Notes: generated by a model from the sequence alone, not told the origin. A stretch of 64,000 nucleotides of DNA from Capra hircus (GCF_001704415.2 NC_030822.1:50833345-50897344); one strand, 5' to 3'. Shown: positions 23,078 through 35,313, numbered from the stretch's first letter. Numbers and translations are program-made.

Positions 23078-23279
23078 GTATACACTCAGTCGTGTCCAAC
23101 TCTTTGAGACCCCATGGACTGTAGCTCCTCAGGCTCCTCTGTCCATGGGATTTCCCAGGCAAGAATACCGGAATGGGTTGCCATTTTCTTCTCCAGGGGA
23201 TCTTCCTGACCCAGGGAGTCTCCTGCGTCTCTTGCATTGCAGATAGATTCTTTACTGCTTGAGCTATCAGGGAAGCCCA
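23078..23279 (-). mobile_element. Bov-tA SINE
   Basis: Reverse copy from 'acactcagtcgtgtccaact' to 'gagctatcagggaagccc'; the middle and head are intact. Confidence 0.93.
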
Positions 23280-23977
23280 ATAAAAGCAGCATGGGGTGAG
23301 TTCAAGACAGAGGCTGTAAACATGAAAACTCAGCTTCACAGCCCTCTTTCACCTCCCGAAGATGGAAGGTATTTGAAATTAGCTGCTGAGGAGAGAATTT
23401 ATCAGAGAGCTCAGGCATGCTTGAGATTTTTCATTTTACAAGAAAATTACTGCCCAAGAACACAACACAGTCAGGGCATGGAGAGTGCCTGGCTTCATCT
23501 GTTAACTCACCGGGTAGAGAAGTTTCTCAGGGAAGCAGTTGTACTGATAACACACAGCTTTGAGCTCTGAGTGGCAGATGCCAACTGAACTAATGGTTCT
23601 AATGAAGCATCTGGGCTGAAGGAAGCTGATCATGCCCCATCCTCCAGGAGTCAGGGGAAGGCTGAGAAGGCAAGAGGGCAGAGGAAGCTTTCAGGGATGA
23701 ACTGAGGGTGGTCCACTGCTGCTCCCAGACGGATGCAGGCTGTGTGTGGGAGATGGCGTGTGGCTGGACCTCACGGAGCTCCAGGAAGATGGGGAGCTCT
23801 TAGGTGGGGGAGGACAGTGGTGTCAGCAGCTCTTGTCTGGACAGGCCCCAGGCATCCTGGGGATTCTCCCAGGAGTAGAGGCGTGACTTCCAATTTTCAT
23901 TTTGACACCCACTCAGAAACTCTGCAGAATGGAATTGCTCATACCACCGCATGAGGGAGTGGATGAAGGACAGAGGT

Positions 23978-24042
23978 TGGCGGGGGGAGGTGAGGGGGAG
24001 GTGAGGGAGGGCTGTGGGGAACCCATCCTGGAGCGGGGAGGT
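23978..24042 (+). repeat. G-run cluster (quadruplex-capable)
   Basis: Several runs of three or more G separated by short loops ('ggcggggggaggtgaggggg', then 'aggtgagggagggctgtggg'). The G-rich strand is the template strand of GRIK4, so the transcript is C-rich here. Confidence 0.5.
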
Positions 24043-25495
24043 GTGGGAGTGGGCAGCTGGCAGAATTTATTTCCACTAAGCCTGGCTGGCACGGGCTGGC
24101 CCTTGCAGCCCTCTTGCAGGACTCTGGAGTTGCTGCAGGAGTGATATGAGCATATGGCTTGGTCCTGCTTCGTCTCATTCTACTCTGAAGCAGGTGAGAA
24201 GTGAGATCCCAGGAATACTGCATGCATAGAGAGAGAAATATAGGAATAGACATCTCCACAAGACACCCAAACTAAAATGTGCACAATAGAGGAGAATCCT
24301 CAATGCACATCTATGAAAAATATTCCATTCTGTTCTCACCACAATTTGATGACTCACATAAAGCAGATACTATGATGACCATCATTCCTGTTTTACTGAG
24401 GATGCAATCAAGGAATGGAACGCTGGGGGCTATGAGAGCTTGGACTCGGTCTGAGCCCTTCCCCGATCTCACAGGGGCCGCCCTGCACACAGCTCCTTCT
24501 CACCTCCCTGAATTTTCCATTCCCCTTGGCCCATCTGCCTGCACTCCCCACACCTCTGGCCTGGAGCCTGCCCTGCGTCTCATCAGAGTTGAGGTATGCG
24601 GGCTGCTTCCTGAGACTGAATTAGCAGCTCTCCCTGGCTTGAGGTGGCTGAAGAGGCATGGGAAGCCGTCGCTCAGAACTGGCAAACTTCCCCAGGCTGA
24701 GTTCAGGCAGGATGCATGATCGGGCATATTACAAGAAATAGATTTCAAACACAGCCCTTTAAAATCCCATTCCTCTGCCCAAAAGCAGCCCCCTGTTTGA
24801 AATTTCAAGTAGCTCTAATTTGTTTGCTGGTTGATGTGTGAATAAGCATCGGCAGTCAGTGACTTTTCCATCAAAGCTGGTAAGCAGGAAGCCCCTGTGC
24901 TTTGGGAGGAAGAGTCAGAAGTCTGTGGGCCAGGGAGGCGGGAGGAGAGGAGGCCCTCAGGTGACACCCTCCCGAAGCCAGCTCATCTGCCCCTTGGCTG
25001 TCCGTCATTGTGAGGGTGGCCAGGAGCGCCAGATGCCCTCATAGGAGGGGGTGCTTAATATTAACAGACTTCTAATGAACCAGAGGACTATTGCTGTTAA
25101 GAGAACAGAAGCAAATGGAAAAGGAGAAACGTATCAATGATTGGAGGGACTTCCACTCCAGTTTTCAAATTCCAGCTGCCAATGGGGAGGCTTGTCATGT
25201 GAAATCTCTCTTGAAAAAATGAGGAACACTGGACAAAATCCTAGGTTCCCAGGCTCCCTGCACACTTCCCAGGTCCCAGCCCTGGGCTCTGCACACCCTA
25301 GTCCCTTATTCACGGATGCATCCTTTTTCCCAGCCCTTGCTGAGTCTCACGCCCAGCTGGGTGGTCCTCGGCTGTAGTCGCGGAGTCCTCAAGGAGGCTT
25401 GTCCCTCCCCAAACCTGGAGTGACAGCAGTCCAAGCGTGCTACAGAAGAGGCAGCCACAGGGAGCAGGTGAAAGGAGCGCCGGGAGACTCCCTGA

Positions 25496-26060
25496 AGGCT
25501 TCCCTGGCGGTCCAGTGGTTAAGAATCCACCTGCCAACGCAGGGACATGAGATCGATCCCTGGTCTGGGAAGATCCGACATGCTTTGGGGCAACTAAGAC
25601 GGTGCACCATAGCTACTGAAGCCAGCACGCTGAGAGTCTGTGCTCCGCAACAAGAGAAGCCACCACAGTGAGAAGTCCAAGCACCTCAACTACAGAGTAG
25701 CCCCTACTTGCTGCAACTAGAGAAAGCCTGCCGGCAGCAATAAAGACTCAGGAGAAGGCAATGGCACCCCACTCCAGTACTCTCGCCTGGAAAATCGCAT
25801 GGATGGAGGAGCCTAGTAGGCTGCAGTCCATGGGGTCTCAAAGAGTCGGGCACAACTGAGCGACTTCCCTTTCACTTTTCACTTTCATGCACTGGAGAAG
25901 GAAATGGCAACCCACTGCAGTGTTCCTGCCTGGAGAATCCCAGGGACGGGGGAGCCTGGTGGGCTGCCGTCTATGGGGTCGCATAGAGTCGGGCACGACT
26001 GAAGCGACTTAGCAGCAGCAGCAGCAGCCCAAACTAAATACATTATTAATAATTAATTAA
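25496..26060 (+). mobile_element. CHR-type SINE carrying a Bov-A2 insertion in its tail
   Basis: Sense CHR body 25496-25750 ('ggcttccctggcggtccagt' to 'agcaataaagactcag'). Its A-rich tail resumes at about 26030 ('aaactaaatacattattaat'). The Bov-A2 at 25751-26029 is inserted just before the tail. Confidence 0.9.
25751..26029 (+). mobile_element. Bov-A2 SINE (two BovA monomers)
   Basis: Two consecutive BovA-type units, 'gagaaggcaatggcacccca' and 'ggagaaggaaatggcaaccc', joined by 'cttttcactttcatgcactg', ending in 'gcgacttagcagcagcagca'. The CAG run at the 3' end is characteristic of Bov-A2. Confidence 0.95.
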
Positions 26061-26203
26061 TTAAAAAAGACTCCCTGAGAAGGGGCTCTGTGATCTGAGC
26101 TCTGGTGTCAGCAGGAGGAGCCGAGTGAGAAATGGGATTGAGGGTGCAGGCACAGGCGTGAGACAGCTGGGTCCGTTGTGCAATCACTAGGGCGAGGCGT
26201 CAG

Positions 26204-26264
26204 AGTGGTGGGGTGGTGGGGTGTGGGGGAGGTGGAGTCGGGGGTGGGGAGGCGAGGGAGGAGG
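26204..26264 (+). repeat. GGGGT-rich run
   Basis: 'ggtggggtggtggggtgtgg' followed by 'gggtggggaggcgaggga' gives many G-runs with short loops; quadruplex formation is possible but untested. Confidence 0.5.
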
Positions 26265-28004
26265 CTCCCAGCAGGCAGAGCCCAGCTCGTGACAGGCTTG
26301 CTGTGAAGCTGCCATTTGCCCTGAAAGCAAACGGGGGCCACCGTGGGGTTTTCAGCCCAGGACTGATGTTTCCTCCTGCCTCCTCTAGTGGGAAAGTTGG
26401 ACTTGATAACCCTTCAGGTCTCCTCCAACCCTAAGGATTTATAAAGTTCTGGGAGATGTTGACAACTGTTTTAAACCTCTCGCCAATTCCCCTTCTCCCA
26501 GCCCCTTCATTAAAAGGGAAAAATGACTTCTCAGGAAACTTCAAAGCAGCCCCCAAACCACCAATCTATCTCCTCTCCCTCCTCAGGAGAACCTGCTGCC
26601 TCAGAATTTCCCCATCAAAGGCCAAGTTTCAAGGAATGGCCTGCCAAGTAGCCCCCAGCCAGCGCTCTCGTCAGGTCCATCCGTGCAGCAAGCGAGGCTG
26701 CTGATTTCCAGCAATCAATCCCCACTCCTGCATGGCTGAGCCAGGACCCACTGAGGCTGCTTCAAAGGATCTGCATATTTATGATAAACTCCCTCCTCGG
26801 ATGGAAAACACATTCGACAGTAGCAATCACTGAGCTCTCTCAGCAGCTTCCCCGACTGGCAACCTGTCTGAGCCTTAAAGGCTGTTCTCATTAGCGCAGG
26901 TGGGACCTGAGCTGTGCCAGAGGCTCATGCAAAGAGGAATGGGGGACAGAACACAGATGTGGGGGTGGGGGGACCTGTCCATGGACCTGTTCATGACTCC
27001 CTCCTCACTGTTCCTCCAAGGCCACATGCAGGCAATGGCAACACAGACCATCATCTGACAGCGTGTTTTGGGGATTTACTATTGTTCTTTGCTTTGGAAG
27101 TTGGAGATGCGATCTGGAGCGGGGACAGACCCCAGCAGGTCTGCTTAAGTTGCATCAAAGCAACAGACACTTCCTGGTCTTCTGGCTGTGAGCGCCACGA
27201 TAACAAGTGTAGCTGCCTTTACACTACTCAGTGATGTAGCCGAAGCACGTTCTAGAGTCACAAACATTGGACCACTCCACCCAGACCTCCATGGAAGACG
27301 GCAAATGTGCCTGTTTCGGGGTGGAGGTGGGGCTTCTTCAGGCAAGGGGCAGCACAGGAGATCAAAGAGAGGCATCCTGTACTCCCAGCAACTGGTGAGA
27401 CCTGCAGGAACTTTGAGAAACTGGAGACTGGAGTCCCTGAACCTTTCAGAAGACATTGCGTCCCTAATTCTCGGTTTGTAAGAGTGACTCACAAAAGCCG
27501 TCTTGCCTATCCTCTGCCTCTGGTTAGCACTACACTCAAGTCCTTCCAGGAAATCAGGCCCTTGGAAAGCTGGGTTTGTATCAGCTTTGGAAAACAAACC
27601 ATGGCTGCCGACTCACAGTGTTTTTACTTTCCTACTTCTGGCCATCTCTGCCGATCTCCATCTCCACACACACAGAGTTAAATGGATCCATGTTCCATGA
27701 AAAAGTGGCTCAGGACTGGTTTCTTTGAAAAATCCATGTGAAAATAACCCTGTATATTTTGGAAGTGGTGACTAGGGGCAAGAGGAGTAGTTAATCAATT
27801 CCAAGGCCTGCAGTTCAGAAAGAACCAAAATTTGAAGACTAATTCCAGTAAGCAAATGGTGGTAAATAGAAATGGAACGTTTTGAGTGAGGGAGGTGGAA
27901 GCCCCATGGTGTTCTCAACTACGTGCCCCTTAGCTTCATTTGGAGCCAGGTCCCCACTTTAAAGTCTTTATTGAATGTGTACAATGTTCCTTCTGTTGTT
28001 TCAT

Positions 28005-28121
28005 GTTCTGGTTTTTCGGCCACGAGGCATGTGGGACCTTAGCCTCCTGATCAGTGATTGAATCCGAACCCCCTGCATTGGAAGACGAAGTTTTAACCAC
28101 TGGACCATCAGGGAACTCCCG
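28005..28121 (-). mobile_element. CHR-type SINE, head only
   Basis: Reverse fragment: 'gcatgtgggaccttagcctc', 'gtgattgaatccgaaccccc', 'taaccactggaccatcaggg' and 'aactccc'. The 3' half of the element is missing. Confidence 0.8.
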
Positions 28122-28777
28122 GGTCTCGTGTTTTAATAGAGCCCCAGACAAACCAAAGGGCATTTATGGTGAGAAATCATCAACTGTGTCGCACCGGGAA
28201 TGGCTAGGGGCCATGATTTGGGGAAAGAAAAAGTCAGAGGGGCAGGACAACTCAAGCGCTGGACAGTGACTGTTGACCGTAATTTTTGCCTTTCCTAAAA
28301 GATGAGGATCTCTGACTCATTTATCTTACATTTCTAGCCTTTGACCCAAAGTAGGTGCTCAAAAAAATTTTATGCTAAATTTCAAAAAGGAATGAATGAA
28401 ATCAAATCAAATTATGTTTAAGTATTTGAAGAGCTGGTAAAAAAAAGGGAGAGAAAGCTGATTGTTCTGGGCTGCTTAATGAGGCAGGATTAGGAGGCAG
28501 GTTTTGACTCTGTGCCTGGAAGCTTCTGGAATGTGTCCCTGGGGAGGCACTGAACTCCCCAGCCCAGGACGTGCTCAAGGAAAGGATGTGTGGCTGCTTC
28601 CCACAGAGATGCTGTGGAGAACATTCTTACATTGGGTTGGAAGATCATGCCAGAGGCCTCAAGGGTCTCCTCCAGCTTGTTCTGGGCCATTCTGCAGAGC
28701 AGAAGGACCAGAGACCAAGAAAACAGCTACACCTGAATCAGCTCTTAAGTTTGGAACTAACCAGCTAAATGGATGGG

Positions 28778-28994
28778 GGCTTCCCAGGCAGCTCAGTGGT
28801 AAAGAATCTGCCTGCCAATGCAGGAGACACGGGAGATGAGGGTTTGACCCCTGGTCCAGGACGATCCCATGGAGAAAGGAAGGACAACCCACTTCAATAT
28901 TCTTGCCTGGGAAATCCCATGGACAGAGGAGCCAGGCGGGCGACAGTCCGTGGTGTTGCAAAGAGTTGGACGTGACTGAACAACTGAGCACAAC
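28778..28994 (+). mobile_element. Bov-tA SINE
   Basis: Sense copy: 'ggcttcccaggcagctcagt', 'gggtttgacccctggtccag', 'atattcttgcctgggaaatc', ending 'gactgaacaactgagcacaa'. Confidence 0.92.
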
Positions 28995-30194
28995 AGTGGA
29001 ATGGATGAGGACCAGGATTTTCTCTCAGTTTCTTTACTTGCAAGATGGAGAGAATAGTTTATGCATGGTTGATAAAAGGATGAGAAATTTTAAGTACACA
29101 AAACCCCCAGCAGAGCTCACCGCGTAGCAGACCCCAGTAAAGGGCATCCATTCTCATCATGTCAGCAGAGTCAGCTTTCTATCTGACCACAGGGGAACAG
29201 AACAGACTGCTATGCAAATCGAGTTTCAGTAATCTTTGAGCTTAGCCAGGCCAGACGTTGAGGGGTTACCATCTTCACTGCACAGAGGGAGAGACTTGAG
29301 GTGCCCTCTTGCGATACACAGTGAGCCCATTGAAAAGTGTTGATCCCACCTCCCCGGCCTCATCCCTCCATCTCCCACAGGCTTAATTAGAGCCTGTTAA
29401 GCCATTTCCGATCGTCAGATGAAAGGTGCACTCATCTTATTACAGCCCTAACAAAGTCGCTGGGGGCCTGCTCAGAATCTCTGATCTTTAAGCCAAGTTA
29501 AAATGAAGGAAATTAAGGGCCTGCTGATGCTGTGCTTCATTTTTCCCCTTGCCTCTTTCAAATACTATTTTTCACAAATTAGGCAGGGAGATTATACTAT
29601 TCTGATACCACCCAAGACATCTTTTGGAAGATGGGGAGGGAGAATTTGGGATAGAGATAGGAGAACTCATACAGGCAAAAACTGGGGGCTGAAGTTGGCA
29701 AACCTTGTCCAGGTTTGGAAATGTTCCTTCCAGGATGCTGTAGGGAACATTTCCCCCTAAACAGCCTCCAGTGGAAGATCCACAGATGAAAATCCCTCTC
29801 CAAACAGAATCAAAACAGTAATTTTTTTAAATGGTAAAAAAAAATGCTGAAATTTTAAAAGACTATTTTTAAAATGGTAATAATCCCTTAATCAGCCACT
29901 GGCAGGGACTATGGTATTTGGTTCAGACATTTTACCAATTACAACCCACTGGGTCCCTGCGTGGTGCTTTCTAAATAATCAAACCCAGCTCTTAACAGTC
30001 ACTCGCCCAGACAGGAAGAGAAAGAACAAAACCAAAACCAAATGAGAAGATGTCATTACTAAAGAAAGCCCAGCACAGCAGGTCACCAGGAGCCAGGCGC
30101 CGTCCTGGTTTGGAGCAGGTGGCAGCAAGTTAAGGTGTTTTGCTTTGGAGGCTAAGGGATTCCAGGAAAGTGAGAAAAGGCAGGAGTGGGAGAC

Positions 30195-30400
30195 CCATGA
30201 GCATGGACTTGGGAGTCAGACAAGCCTGAGTGTGAATTCCAGTTCTGCACCCAGAGTCCTTGCTATTTGTGGACTTGGGCCACGTTCCTTAGCAATTCTG
30301 AGCTTCGGTTTCCTCACTTGTCAAGTGGGAGCTTTATCTACCTTGAAGGACTGCCCTCCACATCAGAAGTGACCTGTGCAAAGCGCCCATGTGCTGTCTG
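30195..30400 (+). repeat. MIR SINE
   Basis: 'ttgggagtcagacaagcctg', 'gaattccagttctgcaccca', 'cggtttcctcacttgtcaag' in MIR order; diverged. Confidence 0.6.
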
Positions 30401-30993
30401 TGGTACCAAACAGGTCCTCAAGAGGTGTTATTTCCCTGCTCCGTGTCACTCTCCCGAGGATGGAGTTGGGAGAATAGTACAGCAGTTATACTGACATATC
30501 CCTGACATTCCTCCTACCCTGGAAGAGAAGCCCAACTAATTACCAGTCCCTAAACCATCTCTTCATCCTGTAATAAGCAGGGGAAGGACACCCGTCAAGA
30601 GGCGAAGACTGGGTCGGTGATTGGGATGGGACCTGGGGACCAGAGCTGCGGAGCTACATCTGTGCTCATGATACGCCCTGCAGGGTTCTCACTGCTACTC
30701 ACGGAACGTGAGCCAGACAGGCGAGCAGCAAGATGGTCACCAGATTTGTTGAAGGGAAATGGGTAACAGAAGAGGATTACTTTGATGCACTTTATAAGTC
30801 CAATCAAGGATGTGTGCCCCTTGGGGTAGCTGAAGGTCAAAAAAACACCATCCTATTTAATGGTCACGTCTGCAGCAGGTTCCATTCAATATTAGCTCAA
30901 AAAAGATGAGGGTGGGATGCAGGGATGGGGTGGGGGTCAAGCCTATTCTTAGAGGCTGCAGTGTGTATTTGTCAAAGGTGAGCCTGTGGACTG

Positions 30994-31198
30994 GGGCTTC
31001 TCTGATGGCTCAGAGGGTAAAGAAGGTGGCACAGTGGTAAAGAATCTGCCTGCCAATGCAGGAGATGGAGGTTCAATCCCCGGGTCAGGAAGATCCCATG
31101 CAGGAGGAAATGGAACCCTCTCTGTTATTCTTGCTAGGAAAATTCCATGGTAGGCTATACTCCATGGGGTCGCAAAGAATCAGACACGACTGAACACA
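30994..31198 (+). mobile_element. Bov-tA SINE with internally duplicated head
   Basis: Sense copy from 'tggggcttctctgatggctc'. After 'gggtaaagaa' the head restarts ('ggtggcacagtggtaaagaa'), a short internal duplication; the rest runs to 'agacacgactgaacac'. Confidence 0.88.
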
Positions 31199-31199
31199 G

Positions 31200-31372
31200 C
31201 CCATAGACCACCAGCATGATAATCATCTATCTGGGTGCTAGTTAAGAAGGTGCAGGTTCCTGGGAGGCACCCAGTTTTACTAACTCTGTGTATAACTGTA
31301 GGGCTTAGGAACATATATTTGAAGGCAAGCACCATGGGTCATTCTTGCATACACCTGGGTTTGAGAAGCCCT
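31200..31372 (+). repeat. MER20-like DNA transposon fragment
   Basis: 'atctgggtgctagttaagaa', 'ggtgcaggttcctgggaggc' and the terminal 'gggtttgagaagcc' resemble MER20. Low-identity fossil. Confidence 0.4.
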
Positions 31373-31997
31373 ACCCTCCACCAATAATAAGTGCTGTGGA
31401 AGATGGGGCAGCAGCCGTCTCTAAGCAGAACCCCTTGCTGAGCTGGGCTGGGGTCGAGGGGTGGGTGCCGGTGGCTGGAGATGCTGTTGTCTCCTAATGA
31501 CTCAGGTAGCTCTGCAGCCCAGCAGCTAGGAAAAGCAGCCTGAGTGGCGGCTGGTGGAGAAGCAGAGGTAAGCTGAAGAGGTACTCCGAGGTTAATGAGC
31601 TGTTCTTCAAGTGGAGGGTGGGATCCGGGCCAACAGCCAACTCTGCCACGGCAGGTGTCGCCTGGTAGAAGCGGGCTCTTTCTGGGGAGCATTAGAAAGC
31701 AGGGCTGAAGGCCAAGAGAAGTTTTTCAAAGCCTGAGCCTGGGCTTTCTGTGGACTGAGCCTGGGTTTGGCATCCTCACTGTTCTCCTAACTTCCGTTTT
31801 TCTTCTCCCCTCTTTTTCCTGGCCCTCTTTTACTTTTCCTGAAGCCCTTACCTCCACTGATGTATTATATAGTACTTTTTGCCTCCTGTCTGTCCCCTAC
31901 TGGAATACACGCTCCATGGAGGCCCACGCTCCATGGAAGACACTAAGCCCATTTTTAACCTTTGTCTAGAAGACAGACTGGCACATTACCGGAACTC

Positions 31998-32041
31998 AAT
32001 ATATATATGTGTTCATATATATGTATATATAGATATATACA
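31998..32041. repeat. AT/GT-rich simple repeat at a SINE 3' tail
   Basis: 'aatatatatatgtgttcata' followed by 'tatatgtatatatagatata'. It lies directly at the 3' end of the reverse Bov-tA that starts at 32044. The right flank of that SINE ('catatgtatagat') is similar, so the repeat probably grew from the target site. Confidence 0.8.
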
Positions 32042-32043
32042 TC

Positions 32044-32252
32044 TGTGATGATTTAGTAGCTAGGTCGTGTCTGACTCTTGTGACTCCATGGACTATAGCC
32101 CACCGGGCTCCTCTGTCCATGGAATTCTCCAGGCAAGAATAGTGGAGTGGGTTGCCATTTCTTTCTCCAGGGATCTTCCCAATCCAGGAATCAAACCTGG
32201 GTCTCCTGCACTGCAGGCAGATTCCTTACCGACTGAGCTATGAGGGAAGCCC
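32044..32252 (-). mobile_element. Bov-tA SINE
   Basis: Reverse copy from 'gtgatgatttagtagctagg' to 'gagctatgagggaagccc' with an intact middle. Confidence 0.93.
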
Positions 32253-32439
32253 ATATGTATAGATTGCAAAAAATGAATAAAAGTTCCTTACTTCACATCC
32301 CCCAGTGGGACTCAGGAAGTCAGCCTGACAATTTTCCTATAGATGGGAGGCTTCATTTGTTCGGGAATTATGAGCCCAAGGGCACGATTTGAGTTTAATA
32401 ACCTAAAATTGCACTTATTTTTCCCATGTCAGCCTCTTG

Positions 32440-32530
32440 CCAGACTCTAGGCTTTCTCAGTGTAGGAACTGTATCTTTTCCATTGCTTCCTCCCAGCCCA
32501 GTGCCTGACACACAGGACAAGCTCACAATC
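32440..32530 (+). repeat. L2 LINE 3'-end fragment
   Basis: 'agtgtaggaactgtatcttt', 'cccagcccagtgcctgacac' and 'acaggacaagctcaca' match the L2 terminus. Confidence 0.45.
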
Positions 32531-32894
32531 TGTGACAGCTGTGAAATGACGATTTTGTGATCCTCCATCCCATAGTTTCTGACTGCTTACCTCACTCCTG
32601 CCCCATTTGGGAAGTTATGAAAAACGGTCACTGATGTCATTGCTTCAAGATCACGCAGCTCCAGCCCTGAGCTAAGAGCAGTCGTTAACATAGCTCCTCT
32701 CTCAGTCTGGGACTCCTGCCTTTTACTTTATTGTCTTCCCAGAAGGGTGATCTGCCCTTGTAGTTGATCATAATTGCTTCCCTCCTAGAAGGAACTCCAT
32801 TGGCCCTGGTGAGACAGGCTGAATCAGAGTCTCTCAGACACGGGGACCAAGTGGAAGGATGCAGGTGTGATGGCCCTTCCAGCACAGCCCAGGG

Positions 32895-33015
32895 TGTCAC
32901 CCAGATCACCTTTGGGGTCTGTTCCTGGGTCCTCCACTAGGTCTACCTAATCAGACTCTTGTGGGGTGGAGTCCAAAAAATCTGCATTTTCCACAAATTG
33001 CCAAGGTGATTCTGA
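32895..33015 (+). repeat. MER20-like DNA transposon fragment
   Basis: 'ctacctaatcagactcttgt', 'aaaaatctgcattttccaca' and 'caaggtgattctgatgcata' correspond to the middle of MER20. Confidence 0.5.
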
Positions 33016-33019
33016 TGCA

Positions 33020-33195
33020 TAATTTGTCATAATGGTTAAGAACTTGGGTTTTAGAGTCAGAAATGCTTGAACATTGTTCAAGATCAAGTCTCCTGGAGCC
33101 TCAGTTTCCTCGCTTGCAAAACGGGGATTAATGAGAAGTAAACTACTTTGTGGGATTAAAAGGGAAAATATGAATGACATACTTCATGTGGTAAA
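33020..33195 (+). repeat. MIR SINE
   Basis: 'aagaacttgggttttagagt' then 'ctggagcctcagtttcctcg' and 'cttgcaaaacggggattaat' define a sense MIR ending just before the GGT/GAT array. Confidence 0.65.
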
Positions 33196-33236
33196 TGGCT
33201 CATGGATAGAGTTTGATGAATGAAAACCCCTATGAT

Positions 33237-34488
33237 AATGCTGATGGTGGTGGTCGCGGAAATGATAGAGATGGCGGTGGTGGTGAAGATGATGATGGTG
33301 GCGTGGTGGTGATGAAGATGATGGTGGTGGTGGTGGTGAAGATGGTGGTGGTGGTGGTGAAGATGATGGTGGTGGTGGTGATGAAGATGATGGTGGTGGT
33401 GGTGGTGAAGATGATGGTGGTGGTGGTGGTGAAGATGATGGTGGTGGTGGTGGTGAAGATGATGGTGGTGGTGGTGATGAAGATGATGGTGGTGGTGGTG
33501 GTGAAGATGATGGTGGTGGTGGTGATGAAGAGGATGATGATGGTGGTGGTGGTGAAGAGGATGATGGTGGTGGTGGTGGTGGTGATGAAGATGATGATGA
33601 TGATGGTGGTGGTGGTGGTGAAGATGATGGTGGTGGTGGCGGTGGTGGTGGTGAAGATGATGGTGGTGGTGGTGATGAAGATGATGGTGGCGGTGGTGGT
33701 GGTGAAGATGATGGTGGTGGTGGTGGTGATGAAGATGATGGTGGTGGTGGTGGTGGTGAAGATGATGGTGGTGGTGGTGGTGGTGAAGATGATGGTGGTG
33801 GTGGTGGTGGTGAAGATGATGGTGGTGGTGGTGATGAAGATGATGGTGGCAGTGGTGGTGATGATGATGGTGGTGGTGATGAAGATGATGGTGGTTGTGG
33901 TGGTGAAGATGATGATGACGGTGGTGGTGGTGGTGATGAAGATGATGATGGTGGTGGTGGTGGTGAAGATGATGGTGGTAGTGGTGGTGGTGGTGGTGAT
34001 GATGAAGATGATGGTGGTGGTGATGATGAAGATGATGATGGTGGTGGTGATGATGAAGATGATGGTGGTGGTGATGATGAAGATGATGATGGTGGTGGTG
34101 ATGATGAAGATGATGGTGGTGGTGATGAAGATGATGATGGTGGTGCTGATGATGAAGATGATGGTGGTGGTGGTGATGAAGATGATGATGGTGGTGCTGA
34201 TGATGAAGATGATGGTGGTGGTGATGAAGATGATGATGGTGGTGTTGATGATGAAGATGATGATGGTGGTGCTGATGATGAAGATGATGGTGGTGGTGGT
34301 GGTGGTGAAGATGATGATGGTGGTGGTGGTGGTGATGAAGATGATGATGGTGGCGGTGGTGGTGAAGATGATGGAGATGGTGACGATGATGGTGCAGATC
34401 ATGGTGATGGCGGCCATGAGGATGATGGTGCTGGGGGCGGTGGTGAAGATGACGGTAGTGGTATTGATGAAGAAGATGACGATGATTC
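33237..34488. repeat. Large imperfect GGT/GAT/GAA triplet array
   Basis: About 1.25 kb composed almost wholly of GGT, GAT and GAA triplets in register. The first half (to about 33960) is GGT-rich, with short units such as 'gaagatgatggtggtggt'. The second half (about 34000-34290) is GAT-rich and has higher-order units of roughly 48-51 bp that alternate two and three GATs before GGT runs. Rare GCT or GTT variants mark units at 34145, 34196, 34244 and 34271. The absence of TAA and TAG keeps several frames open on both strands (about 430 codons), but the predicted products are low-complexity and not evidence of a gene. In the GRIK4 transcript the array reads as ACC/ATC/TTC, 0.8-2.1 kb after the donor at 35313. 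Confidence 0.97.
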
Positions 34489-35313
34489 TTCTTAATCTCC
34501 TGGAAAGGTGATTCTGCAACCTCTTCAGTGGTATGTTTCCTTCGCCACTCTGATAGTCAGGAGGCTCTTCAATATGTCTGCTTCCTGCTATAATTAGTGC
34601 ATCATTTTCTGCTTCTAATGTTTTCCTAAGGTTGGAGAAAGGCTACACTAAGAATAAAGAATTTACTACTGGAGTGATGGAGAGGTTGGGAGACCTTCAG
34701 AGAGGCACTTGGAGTGACTGCCAGAATCCCTGTTTCCTCTGATGTAGGAGAATCGGAGGAAAGGAGAGAGTGAGAAGGTTAATGCAGGAGGATGAGAGAG
34801 GCGGGGCGAGTTGAAAGGAGAGCCGGAGGATGAAGCACCCCTGAGTTGGACAGGGAGCAGCCAGGAGAGGAGGGGTGTGACTGGCATGGCAGGGGGCAGA
34901 GCTGGGTTGTTCAGACAAGAGCTGACAGGAGAGAACTGAACCCTGAAGGGACTCCTCAAACCCCATGGGATGGGATCTGATCCATTTGAGACCAGCAAGC
35001 CACCTGGAAACTAACCCTGGTCCCAGGATTAGGGCGAGATTCAGGAAGCAGAATAATCCACATGGTAGAATGCCCCCCTCTCTTCCCTCTCCCGCTATGA
35101 AGCACAGTTGCCTCCCTCTTGGTGTTCTGCTGGGGCTGTGACCCCTTATCCACACTGGCTGATCCTGGTGCAGGACGAGGAGAAGCCTTGCACTGGACAC
35201 CGCCTGCTGCTCTGGGGATGACAGCAGGAGGTCATCCTGAGTGCCAAGGAGAAATGGGCTGGGGGGCAGAGACAGGAGCAAGGAGGAGGGGTCTGCCAGC
35301 AGGCTAGGCTTAC

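Larger units (their letters stand above)
9872..35313 (-). other. GRIK4: GRIK4 intron, 25.4 kb
   Basis: Bounded by donor GTAAGC at 35313 and acceptor CAG at 9874-9872 on the minus strand. It contains most of the repeats listed here, including the GGT/GAT array at its 5' end. Stretches with nothing I can name include about 12970-14230, 15240-16060, 18040-19320, 22620-23070, 23290-24330, 24480-25490, 26110-28000, 29000-30180, 31370-31990 and 34490-35300. Confidence 0.9.

Noticed and set aside
27145..27597. 150-aa minus-strand frame
   Set aside because: No recognisable motif; best explained as a chance open frame.
33213..34519. Two overlapping long open frames (432 aa plus strand, 429 aa minus strand)
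   Set aside because: They are by-products of the triplet array: GGT, GAT and GAA cannot give TAA or TAG in these frames. The products are poly-Val/Met/Lys and poly-Thr/Ile/Phe with no domain.
34697..35281. 194-aa minus-strand frame just after the exon at 35418-35314
   Set aside because: It starts inside the intron. Read-through from the exon's own frame stops near 35146, so this frame is not a continuation of the exon.
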